A DNA stretch of 41,377 bases from positions 1 to 41,377 of the forward strand of contig JAGWYN010000037.1 of assembly GCA_018969295.1 (NCBI GenBank). The letters run 5' to 3'. Made by a program: the position numbers and the translations under genes. A model generated the notes under the pieces. The model did not search any database. It was given only the letters and a program-made list of their open reading frames with translations, and was not told the origin of the DNA. Below, in pieces: positions 28,456-35,891 of this stretch; the first letter of the stretch is position 1, and each line of letters begins with the position of its first letter. Origin of the DNA: Chloroflexota bacterium. Lineage in GTDB: Bacteria > Chloroflexota > Anaerolineae > Caldilineales > Caldilineaceae.

Positions 28456-29490
28456 ATGAACACTTGGATCGAACAGCTGGAGCAGATACAGGCAGAAGCA
28501 GAGACAGCACTTGCAGGAACCCAGAATACGCCCGCAACTGAGCAGTGGCATGCCGACTATCTGGGCCGCAAAGGCAAGCTCACAGCGCTGCTGCGTGGGC
28601 TGGGACAGCTCTCCCCGGCAGAACGCCCTCTGGTGGGCAAACAGGCCAATCAGGTCAAGGAACTCCTCGAAGGTGCCCTGGCCGCCCGACAAGCAGCGAT
28701 CGCTGCGGAGGAGCTGCAGCGATCGCTGGCCGCAGAAGGGATCGACGTGACCCTTCCCGGTCGCCGCCCCCTGCTGGGCAAGCTGCACCCCACCCACCGG
28801 GCCATGCGCGAGATGGTCGACATTCTCAAACAGATGGGGTTCCAAATCTTCGATTCGCCCGAGGTCGAGAGCGACGAGTACAACTTCGGCCTGCTCAATT
28901 TCCCACCTGACCACCCCGCTCGCGAAATGCAGGATACCTTCTTCACGACCACGCCCAACCTGATCCTGCGCACCCACACCAGCCCAGGCCAGCTCCACGC
29001 CATGCGCCGCTACGCCCCGGAGCCGATCCGGGTGATCCTGCCTGGCAAGTGCTTTCGCAACGAGGATGTCACCGCCCGTTCAGAGATGATGTTCTACCAG
29101 ATCGAAGGATTGGCAGTCGGCCGCAAGATCACCTTCAGCGATCTCAAAGGGACTCTGCTCAACTTTGCCAATCAGATGTACGGGGAAGGGCGCCAGATTC
29201 GCTTCCGCAAGTCCTATTTTCCCTTCACCGAGCCCAGTGTGGAGGTCGACGTAGACTGCGTCCTCTGCGGCGGGGCCGGGTGCCGGCTCTGCAAACAGAC
29301 CGGCTGGCTTGAAATTTTGGGGGCCGGCATGGTGCATCCGGTGGTGCTCCAGAACGGGGGATACGACCCGGCTCTGTTCAGCGGCTTTGCCTTTGGTATG
29401 GGCATCGAACGTCAAGCGATGCTCAAACGGGGCATCGACGACATCCGGCTCTTTTACAGCAACGACACCCGCTTTTTGGCCCGAGTCTGA
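28456..29490 (+). CDS. pheS: Phenylalanyl-tRNA synthetase alpha subunit
   Basis: 344 residues, normal for the alpha chain of the alpha2-beta2 enzyme that charges tRNA-Phe. An N-terminal coiled coil (1-90) contains 'YLGRKGKLTALLRGLGQL'. The class II core has 'LHPTHRAMREMVDILKQMGF', 'TTPNLILRTHTSPGQLHAM', motif 2 'RVILPGKCFRNEDVTARSE', 'FTEPSVEVDVDCVLCGGAGC' with a cysteine cluster usual in bacterial PheS, and motif 3 'GFAFGMGIERQAML'. No pheT follows: the next gene runs in the opposite direction and ends 10 bp away. The beta subunit must be encoded elsewhere. Confidence 0.97.
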   Translation: MNTWIEQLEQIQAEAETALAGTQNTPATEQWHADYLGRKGKLTALLRGLGQLSPAERPLVGKQANQVKELLEGALAARQAAIAAEELQRSLAAEGIDVTLPGRRPLLGKLHPTHRAMREMVDILKQMGFQIFDSPEVESDEYNFGLLNFPPDHPAREMQDTFFTTTPNLILRTHTSPGQLHAMRRYAPEPIRVILPGKCFRNEDVTARSEMMFYQIEGLAVGRKITFSDLKGTLLNFANQMYGEGRQIRFRKSYFPFTEPSVEVDVDCVLCGGAGCRLCKQTGWLEILGAGMVHPVVLQNGGYDPALFSGFAFGMGIERQAMLKRGIDDIRLFYSNDTRFLARV

Positions 29491-29500
29491 TCCGGCCCGC

Positions 29501-30859
29501 TTATCCCGCCAGCGCCGCCAGGTCGCTGGCGGTGTCTATGTCGACCAGCCATTCGGCCTGCGCCGGCACTGTCTGGACTGCGTCTGGGTGGGCAGCCAGC
29601 AGACGCCGCCCCCCGGTGTCGCCTTGCAAGGCCAGCAATTCTCTCCAGTAACACCGGTCAAACAGCGCCGGGGCCCCGCGCAACAGCCCTGCAGCGACCG
29701 GGGCGACCAGGTCAGCCCCGTTGCGCCAGGCTGCTTGCAGCTGCTGCAGCAACATCGGGTCCAGGTAGGGCTGGTCGACCGGCATAAAAATAGCGGCCTC
29801 GGCCCTGTCTGGCAGCTGCGCGCAGGCAGCAGCGACACTGGTAGACTGGCCGGCGGCCCAGTCGGCGTTCTCTATCAGACGAATGTAGGGCAGAAGATCC
29901 CCCAGCGCCGCACGCACCTGCTCTCCCGCTGCCCCAATGACCACCAGCACCGGCCCGACACCGCTGTGCAACGCTGTCCGCACCGCCCGCACCACCATCG
30001 GGACCCCCTGGACAGGCAGCAGCTGCTTCGGCCGCCCCATCCGGCTGCTGCTGCCGGCCGCCAGGACGACGACCGCCGTCTGCCCCCACCGCTCCAGCAC
30101 AGGCGGCTGCTCCGCCACCCCGACGCGAGCCACCAACGCCGGCACCCCCTCCTTGGCCAACAGCGACGCCACCAGCCGGGCACAGGCCAGCCGCACTCTG
30201 CTGTCCGCTTTGTTGAGCACTGGCCGCAGCGAGCCATGCAGCCCTTTGGCGCCACCTTCCGGGTGGCGCAGCAGCAGCGCCAGCTGCGCCGGTGTCAGCG
30301 GCGCAGTCGCCCCTTCCGCCAGCCCCAACACCTGCCGCACCCGCTCTGGGCGGTGGACAGACTGCTCGTCGAGCGCAGCCCCCACCGCATCCATCCCGAC
30401 CACCGGCACCAGATGGGTTGTAGAGGCCGGCAGCACCGGTTCGTGTGACGCCGGGGCTTTGACCGGGCGCATCTTGCTGCCGTCTGCTTCGACCGTGATG
30501 GCCGCCAGCTGCAGCGCCGCCGCCCGTTCCACCAGCTGGTCGACCTGCTCGGGCGCCAATCCCAGCCGCCGGTCCCGCACGACCGGCCCGCACAACAGGC
30601 AGCAGCCATGTCGCTCCAGGCTGCTGGCAAGGGCCTCCCAGGGCAGTTCATCCCCGGTGATCTCCAAAAAGGCTGGTGCCCAGGCCGTCTGAAAGGCAGC
30701 AATTCGGGTGGTCGGGGCAACGATGGCGCGACGCCCCAGCGCTGCTACCTCTGCGGCCAGACGAAATGCCGTGCTGCTCTTGCCGCCCCCTCCTACGATC
30801 GACACTACATCGGGTGCCTGCGGGTCCAGCCCCAGGCGCAACCCCTGCCACAGCTGCAT
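29501..30859 (-). CDS. YqeC-MocA fusion: selenium hydroxylase accessory domain plus Mo-cofactor nucleotidyltransferase
   Basis: 452 residues from the ATG at 30859, with GGAGAG a few bases upstream. Residues 1-250 are a YqeC domain (putative selenium-dependent hydroxylase accessory protein): P-loop-like 'SIVGGGGKSSTAFRLA' (G23-S29), 'IVAPTTRIAAFQ', 'ITVEADGSKMRPVKAP' and 'VVGMDAVG'. Residues 261-452 are a MobA/MocA-type NTP transferase: 'VVVLAAGSSSRMGRPKQLLP', 'MPVDQPYLDP', 'RGAPALFDRCYWREL' and 'VDIDTASDL'. MocA-type enzymes add CMP to molybdopterin for xanthine-dehydrogenase-family enzymes. Joined in one chain, the two halves point to maturation of a molybdenum hydroxylase, perhaps with a selenium ligand. 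It is convergent with pheS and divergent from a small zinc-ribbon gene. Confidence 0.9.
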   Translation of the reverse strand: MQLWQGLRLGLDPQAPDVVSIVGGGGKSSTAFRLAAEVAALGRRAIVAPTTRIAAFQTAWAPAFLEITGDELPWEALASSLERHGCCLLCGPVVRDRRLGLAPEQVDQLVERAAALQLAAITVEADGSKMRPVKAPASHEPVLPASTTHLVPVVGMDAVGAALDEQSVHRPERVRQVLGLAEGATAPLTPAQLALLLRHPEGGAKGLHGSLRPVLNKADSRVRLACARLVASLLAKEGVPALVARVGVAEQPPVLERWGQTAVVVLAAGSSSRMGRPKQLLPVQGVPMVVRAVRTALHSGVGPVLVVIGAAGEQVRAALGDLLPYIRLIENADWAAGQSTSVAAACAQLPDRAEAAIFMPVDQPYLDPMLLQQLQAAWRNGADLVAPVAAGLLRGAPALFDRCYWRELLALQGDTGGRRLLAAHPDAVQTVPAQAEWLVDIDTASDLAALAG

Positions 30860-30914
30860 CTTCTCTCCTTCCACCGGTCTCTTCCCCGGTTGCGCAAAAT
30901 TCCCCATGCCGTGC

Positions 30915-30920
30915 GATACT
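30915..30920 (+). promoter_or_regulatory. -10 element close to the start of the zinc-ribbon gene
   Basis: GATACT ends nine bases before the ATG at 30930, which implies a leaderless or near-leaderless transcript. TTGCGC at 30890-30895 is a possible -35 with a long 19-nt spacer. Confidence 0.4.
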
Positions 30921-30929
30921 ATATGCCTG

Positions 30930-31355
30930 ATGAGCAAAAAAGTCCGCCCCCCCTCCCCAACCACTCGCCCCGTGATTCTGGGCGGCAAAGAGCTGACCGC
31001 TGCACAATGTGCAGCGCAGCGGGCGGTCCGCCGGGCGAGAACCCAGGGGGCCCGGATTCTTCTGGCTGCACTGGGCGGCGGGCTGGCCCTCCTGTTTTTG
31101 TTCAGCTTCTGGGTCAGCCGCAACGCCTCGGGCAGCGCTGGGCTGACATTTTTTCTGCTGCTGGCCGCGCTGCTCTTTGCGCTTTTATATTTTGTGAACA
31201 ACTTCTGGCAGTGGCGTCTTCTGCTCGACCTGCACTGCCCCCACTGTGACGAGCCGCTGGTCGACCGCATACACTGGACTCGCCGGCCCAGCTACCACTG
31301 CCCGCACTGCGGCCAGGAAGCCCTGGCCACCGCACGCCAGCTGGGAGAGGGCTGA
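30930..31355 (+). CDS. Small two-TM protein with C-terminal zinc ribbon
   Basis: 141 residues. A basic N-terminus (about 40 residues rich in Arg, Lys and Ala) precedes two hydrophobic helices ('ILLAALGGGLALLFLFSFWV' and 'LTFFLLLAALLFALLYFV'). The C-terminal 45 residues have two CxxC knuckles, 'CPHCDEPLVD' and 'CPHCGQEAL', typical of a zinc ribbon facing the cytoplasm. The family is not recognised. The start at 30930 fits the -10 element nine bases upstream. It ends 3 bp from the convergent YgeY-like gene and is surrounded by minus-strand molybdenum-cofactor genes. Its role is unknown. Confidence 0.75.
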   Translation: MSKKVRPPSPTTRPVILGGKELTAAQCAAQRAVRRARTQGARILLAALGGGLALLFLFSFWVSRNASGSAGLTFFLLLAALLFALLYFVNNFWQWRLLLDLHCPHCDEPLVDRIHWTRRPSYHCPHCGQEALATARQLGEG

Positions 31356-31358
31356 CCT

Positions 31359-32507
31359 CTACCGCAGCGCTGCTTCGGCGATCGCCTGATAGCCGCGCGC
31401 AGCCTGGAGCAGATCTTCCAGCCGCAGACGTTCGTCGATCACATGCGCGTCTGCTTCGTTCGCCGGGCCAAAGCCAACGGTCGGCACCTGCGCGACCCCA
31501 GCACTGTAGGCGGCATTGGTGCAAAAACGATAGGCGCTGGGCTGGGCGGCGATCCCGGCAGCGTTCAGTGCGGCCAGCGCAGTCGCTATCCAGGGATGCT
31601 CGACCGGATAGAGCCAGGCTGGGAAAAATTTTTCACAGCGGTGCACAGCACCCGTGAACGCAGTATACTCCCCAACCCCGACCGCAGCCTGCAGCGTCAC
31701 CGCAGCCAGCTCTGGCAGCTCCGTCACCCCAGCCAACACCGTTTCTGCCCGCTCCCCCGGCAACAGACGGCGGTCGTAGGTCACCTTGCAGAGGGTAGGG
31801 ATCACGGAATGGCCCGGATAGGGGTCGGAGACGATGTCGGTCAACGCAAAAATCGCCGGTCCCATCACCGGATCGACGGGCAGTTCGATCCGCTCTACCG
31901 CCGCGATCACCTGCATCATCTCCAAGACAGCATTGCGCCCCAGGTGGGGTGCCGACGAGTGGGAAGGCCGACCCACTGTGGTCAGATGGAGCTCTGCCCG
32001 GCCCCGTCCCCCGCGGCTCAGGTTCAAATCGGTGGACTCCCCGATCACGACAAAGTCAGGCTGGACGGTGTCCATGACCGTTTTCAGGGCGACCCCTTCC
32101 AACACCTCTTCCAAGGTGGAAGCGCTGACCACTGCCCGCCCAGCCAGCCGGGTCCGGTCCAACGCAGCCACAGCATGGACCATCGCTGCCAGCGCCCCTT
32201 TCATATCAGCTGCCCCACGGCCGTAGAGCACGCCCTCCTCCACAGTCCCACCGAACGGGTCATGCACCCAGGGGACACCCGGCGCGATCCCCACCGTGTC
32301 GATGTGGGCGTCGAACAGGACAGTTTTCCCCGGACGGTTCCCTTCCACAACACCCACCACGCTGCCGTTGGTGTCCATCCAGATCCGGTCAAAGCCCAGC
32401 AGCTGCATTTCATGCTGGATCCGGCGGGCCACTGGCCCTTCGGAGCCGCTCAGGCTGGGCAGGCGCACCAACTCCTGGGTAAACGCGATCAAACGATGCG
32501 ATTCCAT
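31359..32507 (-). CDS. M20-family metallohydrolase, YgeY-like (selenium-metabolism linked)
   Basis: 382 residues from the ATG at 32507, with an A/G-rich ribosome site (AAGGGA). The M20 metal site is complete: 'DAHIDTVG' (H68, D70), 'GRGAADMKG' (D101), 'STLEEVLEG' (E133/E134), 'IGESTDL' (E157) and a C-terminal 'VGFGPANEADAHVIDE'. Matches to the YgeY group rather than to ArgE/DapE are 'RGGRGRAELHLTTVGRPSHS', 'CEKFFPAWLYPVEHPW' and 'YRFCTNAAYSAG'. YgeY proteins occur beside selenium-dependent molybdenum hydroxylase genes, and the YqeC-MocA fusion next door fits that. Substrate unknown, probably an N-acyl or N-carbamoyl compound. It lies 46 bp after the MoeA-PBP gene on the same strand. Confidence 0.88.
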   Translation of the reverse strand: MESHRLIAFTQELVRLPSLSGSEGPVARRIQHEMQLLGFDRIWMDTNGSVVGVVEGNRPGKTVLFDAHIDTVGIAPGVPWVHDPFGGTVEEGVLYGRGAADMKGALAAMVHAVAALDRTRLAGRAVVSASTLEEVLEGVALKTVMDTVQPDFVVIGESTDLNLSRGGRGRAELHLTTVGRPSHSSAPHLGRNAVLEMMQVIAAVERIELPVDPVMGPAIFALTDIVSDPYPGHSVIPTLCKVTYDRRLLPGERAETVLAGVTELPELAAVTLQAAVGVGEYTAFTGAVHRCEKFFPAWLYPVEHPWIATALAALNAAGIAAQPSAYRFCTNAAYSAGVAQVPTVGFGPANEADAHVIDERLRLEDLLQAARGYQAIAEAALR

Positions 32508-32553
32508 GCCATTCCCTTTCTGTACATACAAACTTGTCGGCTCGCTCCCCTGC

Positions 32554-34512
32554 TCAAAACTTGCCCAGCACTGCCCCCATCCGGGCCACACCATAACCGC
32601 CAAGCGCAGCCACTGCGTCTGCAAAGCCGGACGAAGGGTCGCGGATCAGCGCAAGCAGCGGCTGCAGGAGCGGCGAATCGTAATAGCGGTCTGGAACGAC
32701 CAGGTCGTATCTTTCCACAAAGAGTGGGATAAACTCCAGGTCCAGCGAGCGGGCTGCGGCCAGGATGGCGAGCCCGGTATCGGCCGCCCCACTTTTGACC
32801 GCAGCCGCCACGGCGAGATGGGTGTATTCCGTGCGTTCGTATCCCTGGATCTGCCGGGGGTGGAGCCCCCGTCTTTGAAGCTCGTAGTCCAACAACACCC
32901 GCGTGCCGGCACCGCGCTGGCGGTTGACAAAGACGACATCTTCGCGCAGCAGATCTTCCAGCCGTTCGATCTGTTTGGGGTTGCCTTTGGGAAGAACCAA
33001 CCCCTGGGTGCGCTCCACAAAGCCCAACAGCCGTCCGTGGATCCCTTCCGCCGCCAGCATGCGCTGGACAGGGCCCAGGTTGTATTCGCCGGTCTCTTCG
33101 TCCAGCAGGTGACAGCCGGCCAGGTGGGCTTCGTCGTGCTGCAAGGCGAGCAGGCCGCTGACGCTGCCGACATGGCTCGACGCAAGACGCAGCAGCGGGT
33201 CCCGCCGCCGGAGAAAGTCGGCCAGCAGGTCCAGGGTCATGTCATGGCTGCCGATCGCCACGATCGTATGGTCGACCGTGCGTGACGGGCGCAGCAGCTC
33301 GACGGTCACCCGCTCGCCGGCAGGGTAGCCCTCCGAAAAACGGGGGATGGTGACGATCCCATCCGCCTTGACCAGCGACATGATCACCCCGGCTCCCCCC
33401 ACCAGCGGGGTAGCCACCACTCGGTCGCCGACCCGCCCCAGCATGACTCTCAGGTACTCGTCCTCGCCCAGCGGGGAGAAGACCTTGCGGGTCAACACCG
33501 CCTCGATTTTGGGCAGTTCCGGCGGCAGCTGCCCCTGCCAGCGGTAAAGCAGCGGGCGCACGATCAGCTCAAAGGTCAGTGCAGCGGACACAGGGTAGCC
33601 AGGGATTCCGACGATCGCCTTGCCATGCGCCACACCGAGAATGACCGGGTGGCCAGGACGGATGGCAATCCCGTGTACGCAGAGCGTCCCCAGCTCGGCG
33701 ACGATCGACGCAGTAAAATCCTCCGACCCTGCCGATGAACCGGCGTTGACCACGACCAGGTCGTGGCTGGCCAGTGCCTCCAGCACCGCCGACCGGATCG
33801 ATTCCCGGACATCGGGCTCGATCGGCAACCGTGTGACCTGGGCGCCAGCCTCCTGAGCCAGCGCGCCCAGCACCAACGAGTTGTATTCGAGGATCTCCCC
33901 TGCTTTGGGTGGGGTGCCCAACGGGACCAGCTCGGTGCCGGTCGGCAAAATCGCCACCCGCGGCCGACGATAGACTGTGACCGCCGTATGGCCGCAGCCA
34001 GCGACAGCCCCAAGGTCCTGAGGGCGGATGCAATGGTTGGCAGGCAGCACCAGTTCGGTCGCCACCATGTCTTCCCCCATCGGCCGCACATATCGCCAGG
34101 GCGGTGTCGCCGCCAAAATCTCGATCGCAGGTCCCTCGGCCAGGTCAACCCGATGGGTGTCTTCGATCTTGATCACCGCATTGGTGTTGGGCGGCAGCGG
34201 GTCGCCGGTGTCCAGCGCAAACGCCTGAACACCCAACTTGAGCTGCACCGGACGGGTCTCCGTCGCACCCCGTGTCGCCTCGGCGAGCACGGCAAACCCA
34301 TCCATCGCCGCCGCAGAATAGTGGGGCGCAGAGATCAACGCCCAGACAGGTTCTGCCGTGACCCGCCCCAACGCCTGGTCGAGAGGGACGCGCTCAGCAG
34401 ACAGCGGCTGCAGCAGGGCCTGCGCTGCCAACGCCGCATGCCAGCTGGCCACGGCCTCGCTCAACGGCACATCGTGCAGGTACAAGGTGTGCGGGTCCGT
34501 GGCACTGCTCAT
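32554..34512 (-). CDS. MoeA fused to a periplasmic-binding-protein-like domain
   Basis: 652 residues. Residues 1-410 are MoeA, which inserts molybdate into adenylylated molybdopterin: 'ALGRVTAEPVWALISAPHYS', 'AAMDGFAV', 'LPTGTELVPLG', 'ILEYNSLVLGALAQEAGA', 'VVVNAGSSAGSEDFTASIV' and 'GIPGYPVSAALTFELIV'. From about 420 to 640 comes a PBP-like/LysR-substrate-type domain with 'VAIGSHDMTLDLLADFLRRR', 'SHVGSVSGLLAL', 'NRQRGAGTRVLLDYEL' and 'YDLVVPDRYYDSP'. This fusion is known in bacteria and archaea; the second domain probably senses or delivers molybdate or tungstate. It is the first gene of a minus-strand pair with the YgeY-like hydrolase and divergent from the P450. Confidence 0.93.
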   Translation of the reverse strand: MSSATDPHTLYLHDVPLSEAVASWHAALAAQALLQPLSAERVPLDQALGRVTAEPVWALISAPHYSAAAMDGFAVLAEATRGATETRPVQLKLGVQAFALDTGDPLPPNTNAVIKIEDTHRVDLAEGPAIEILAATPPWRYVRPMGEDMVATELVLPANHCIRPQDLGAVAGCGHTAVTVYRRPRVAILPTGTELVPLGTPPKAGEILEYNSLVLGALAQEAGAQVTRLPIEPDVRESIRSAVLEALASHDLVVVNAGSSAGSEDFTASIVAELGTLCVHGIAIRPGHPVILGVAHGKAIVGIPGYPVSAALTFELIVRPLLYRWQGQLPPELPKIEAVLTRKVFSPLGEDEYLRVMLGRVGDRVVATPLVGGAGVIMSLVKADGIVTIPRFSEGYPAGERVTVELLRPSRTVDHTIVAIGSHDMTLDLLADFLRRRDPLLRLASSHVGSVSGLLALQHDEAHLAGCHLLDEETGEYNLGPVQRMLAAEGIHGRLLGFVERTQGLVLPKGNPKQIERLEDLLREDVVFVNRQRGAGTRVLLDYELQRRGLHPRQIQGYERTEYTHLAVAAAVKSGAADTGLAILAAARSLDLEFIPLFVERYDLVVPDRYYDSPLLQPLLALIRDPSSGFADAVAALGGYGVARMGAVLGKF

Positions 34513-34584
34513 CCTTTTCTTCCCCTTCTGCCCACAAAAGCGTCCCCTTCTCCCCGATTGGCTTACAGTCTGCCGGGCGTTCCA

Positions 34585-34615
34585 CCCGTATACTGATCGT
34601 ACAGTGTATCACGGG
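34585..34615. promoter_or_regulatory. Imperfect palindrome overlapping the P450 promoter (candidate operator)
   Basis: CCCGTATAC (34585-34593) mirrors GTATCACGGG (34606-34615) with one bulged base. The left arm contains most of a TATACT -10 (34589-34594) for the P450. A perfect 10-bp palindrome, GGGTGCACCC, follows at 34613-34622. The spot lies between the divergent MoeA-PBP and P450 genes, so a repressor site is plausible. Confidence 0.45.
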
Positions 34616-34643
34616 TGCACCCTTTTGAATGGAAAAGAGTTCT

Positions 34644-35891
34644 ATGACAGTCTTTGAAACAAACGTGGCACAACCGATCCGGCAGATGGGCTGTCCGGTC
34701 GACCACAGCCATCCGTATGGCAGCCAAAAAACCGCCCGCGAGGTCGAACCGACCGACCGCCCCCTCGAGCGAGACGCGCGTGGGGCCTGGCATGTCCGCG
34801 ACTTCGAGCTGGCACGCACCGTTCTGCGCAGCACCGCCACGAAACAGGCAGGCTTCAAGGCGGAGCTCCTCGAAAAGATGCCAGGCGCGCTCACCAACCC
34901 GCCCATTCTCTATATGGAGGGGAAGGAACATCTCGAACAGCGCAAACAGACCGCCCGCTATTTCACACCGGCCACCACGGACAAACGTTACCGCCAGTTC
35001 ATGACCGAACTGGCCGACACCCTGGTCGCCGAATTGCAACAGCAGGGCCAGGCTGACCTCAGCAAGGTGACCATGACCCTGGCAGTCAACGTGGCTGCGC
35101 GCGTGGTCGGGCTGACCTCCAGTCGGCTGCCCGGCATGGATCGGCGGCTGGATGCCTTCTTCAGAGAAGGGGTGGGGGAGTTTCGGCGCACCCCGCGCGG
35201 GATTTTTGATTTTCTGACTGGCCAGGTCAATGTGCTGGCTTTTCTCTACCTGGATGTCAAACCGGCCATCGCCGCCCGCAAACGCCAACCGCAGGACGAC
35301 GTGATCAGCCATCTGGTGCAGCTGGGCCGCAACGACCGTGAAATCCTGACCGAGTGCATCACCTACGGTGCAGCCGGGATGGTCACCACGCGTGAGTTCA
35401 TTGGGGTGGCCGCCTGGCATATGCTCGAACAACCGGCGCTGCGCGCACGCTACCTGGCCGCCGAAGAGACCGAGCGCTACACCATCCTGCACGAAATTCT
35501 CCGCCTGGAACCGGTGGTCGGCCATCTTTTCCGACGCACTACCGCCGATCTGGTTTTGGAACAGACCGACGGCCCCACAGTAATCCCGGCAGGTTCGCTG
35601 ATCGATGTTCACATCACAGCAGCCAACCTGGACCCGGAGGTTGTGGGCGCGGCGCCACAGCAGCTCTGCCCGGGCCGCAAGCTGCACGGCGACCGGGTCA
35701 CCGAAATGCTGCTCAGCTTCGGGGATGGCCACCACCGCTGCCCAGGGGCCTATGTGGCCATCCAGGAAAGCGATATCTTTTTGCAACGGCTGCTGGCCAT
35801 CGAGCGCCTGCGCATCGTCCAGGAGCCCCAGCTGAGCTACAGCGAGCTTTCCAACGGTTACGAACTGCGTCGCTTTCTGGTGGCCTGTTAG
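34644..35891 (+). CDS. Soluble cytochrome P450
   Basis: 415 residues, no membrane anchor. The heme-binding loop 'SFGDGHHRCPGAYVA' places the thiolate cysteine at about residue 366. The helix K E-x-x-R is 'HEILRLEP' (E284, R287). Helix I has 'YGAAGMVTTREFIG', with the paired threonines that help activate oxygen. The ATG at 34644 is chosen over one at 34629 because GGAAAAGAG lies directly upstream. It is the only gene here not tied to molybdenum-cofactor synthesis, yet it sits between the two moeA genes. Its stop codon interlocks with that of the convergent MoeA gene (TTAG shared on opposite strands). No ferredoxin or reductase lies nearby. Substrate unknown. Confidence 0.93.
   Translation: MTVFETNVAQPIRQMGCPVDHSHPYGSQKTAREVEPTDRPLERDARGAWHVRDFELARTVLRSTATKQAGFKAELLEKMPGALTNPPILYMEGKEHLEQRKQTARYFTPATTDKRYRQFMTELADTLVAELQQQGQADLSKVTMTLAVNVAARVVGLTSSRLPGMDRRLDAFFREGVGEFRRTPRGIFDFLTGQVNVLAFLYLDVKPAIAARKRQPQDDVISHLVQLGRNDREILTECITYGAAGMVTTREFIGVAAWHMLEQPALRARYLAAEETERYTILHEILRLEPVVGHLFRRTTADLVLEQTDGPTVIPAGSLIDVHITAANLDPEVVGAAPQQLCPGRKLHGDRVTEMLLSFGDGHHRCPGAYVAIQESDIFLQRLLAIERLRIVQEPQLSYSELSNGYELRRFLVAC

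Noticed and set aside
30859..31270. N-terminal extension of the YqeC-MocA protein to 31270
   Set aside because: The extension is antisense to the zinc-ribbon gene, low in domain character, and the ATG at 30859 has a good ribosome site directly before the YqeC fold.
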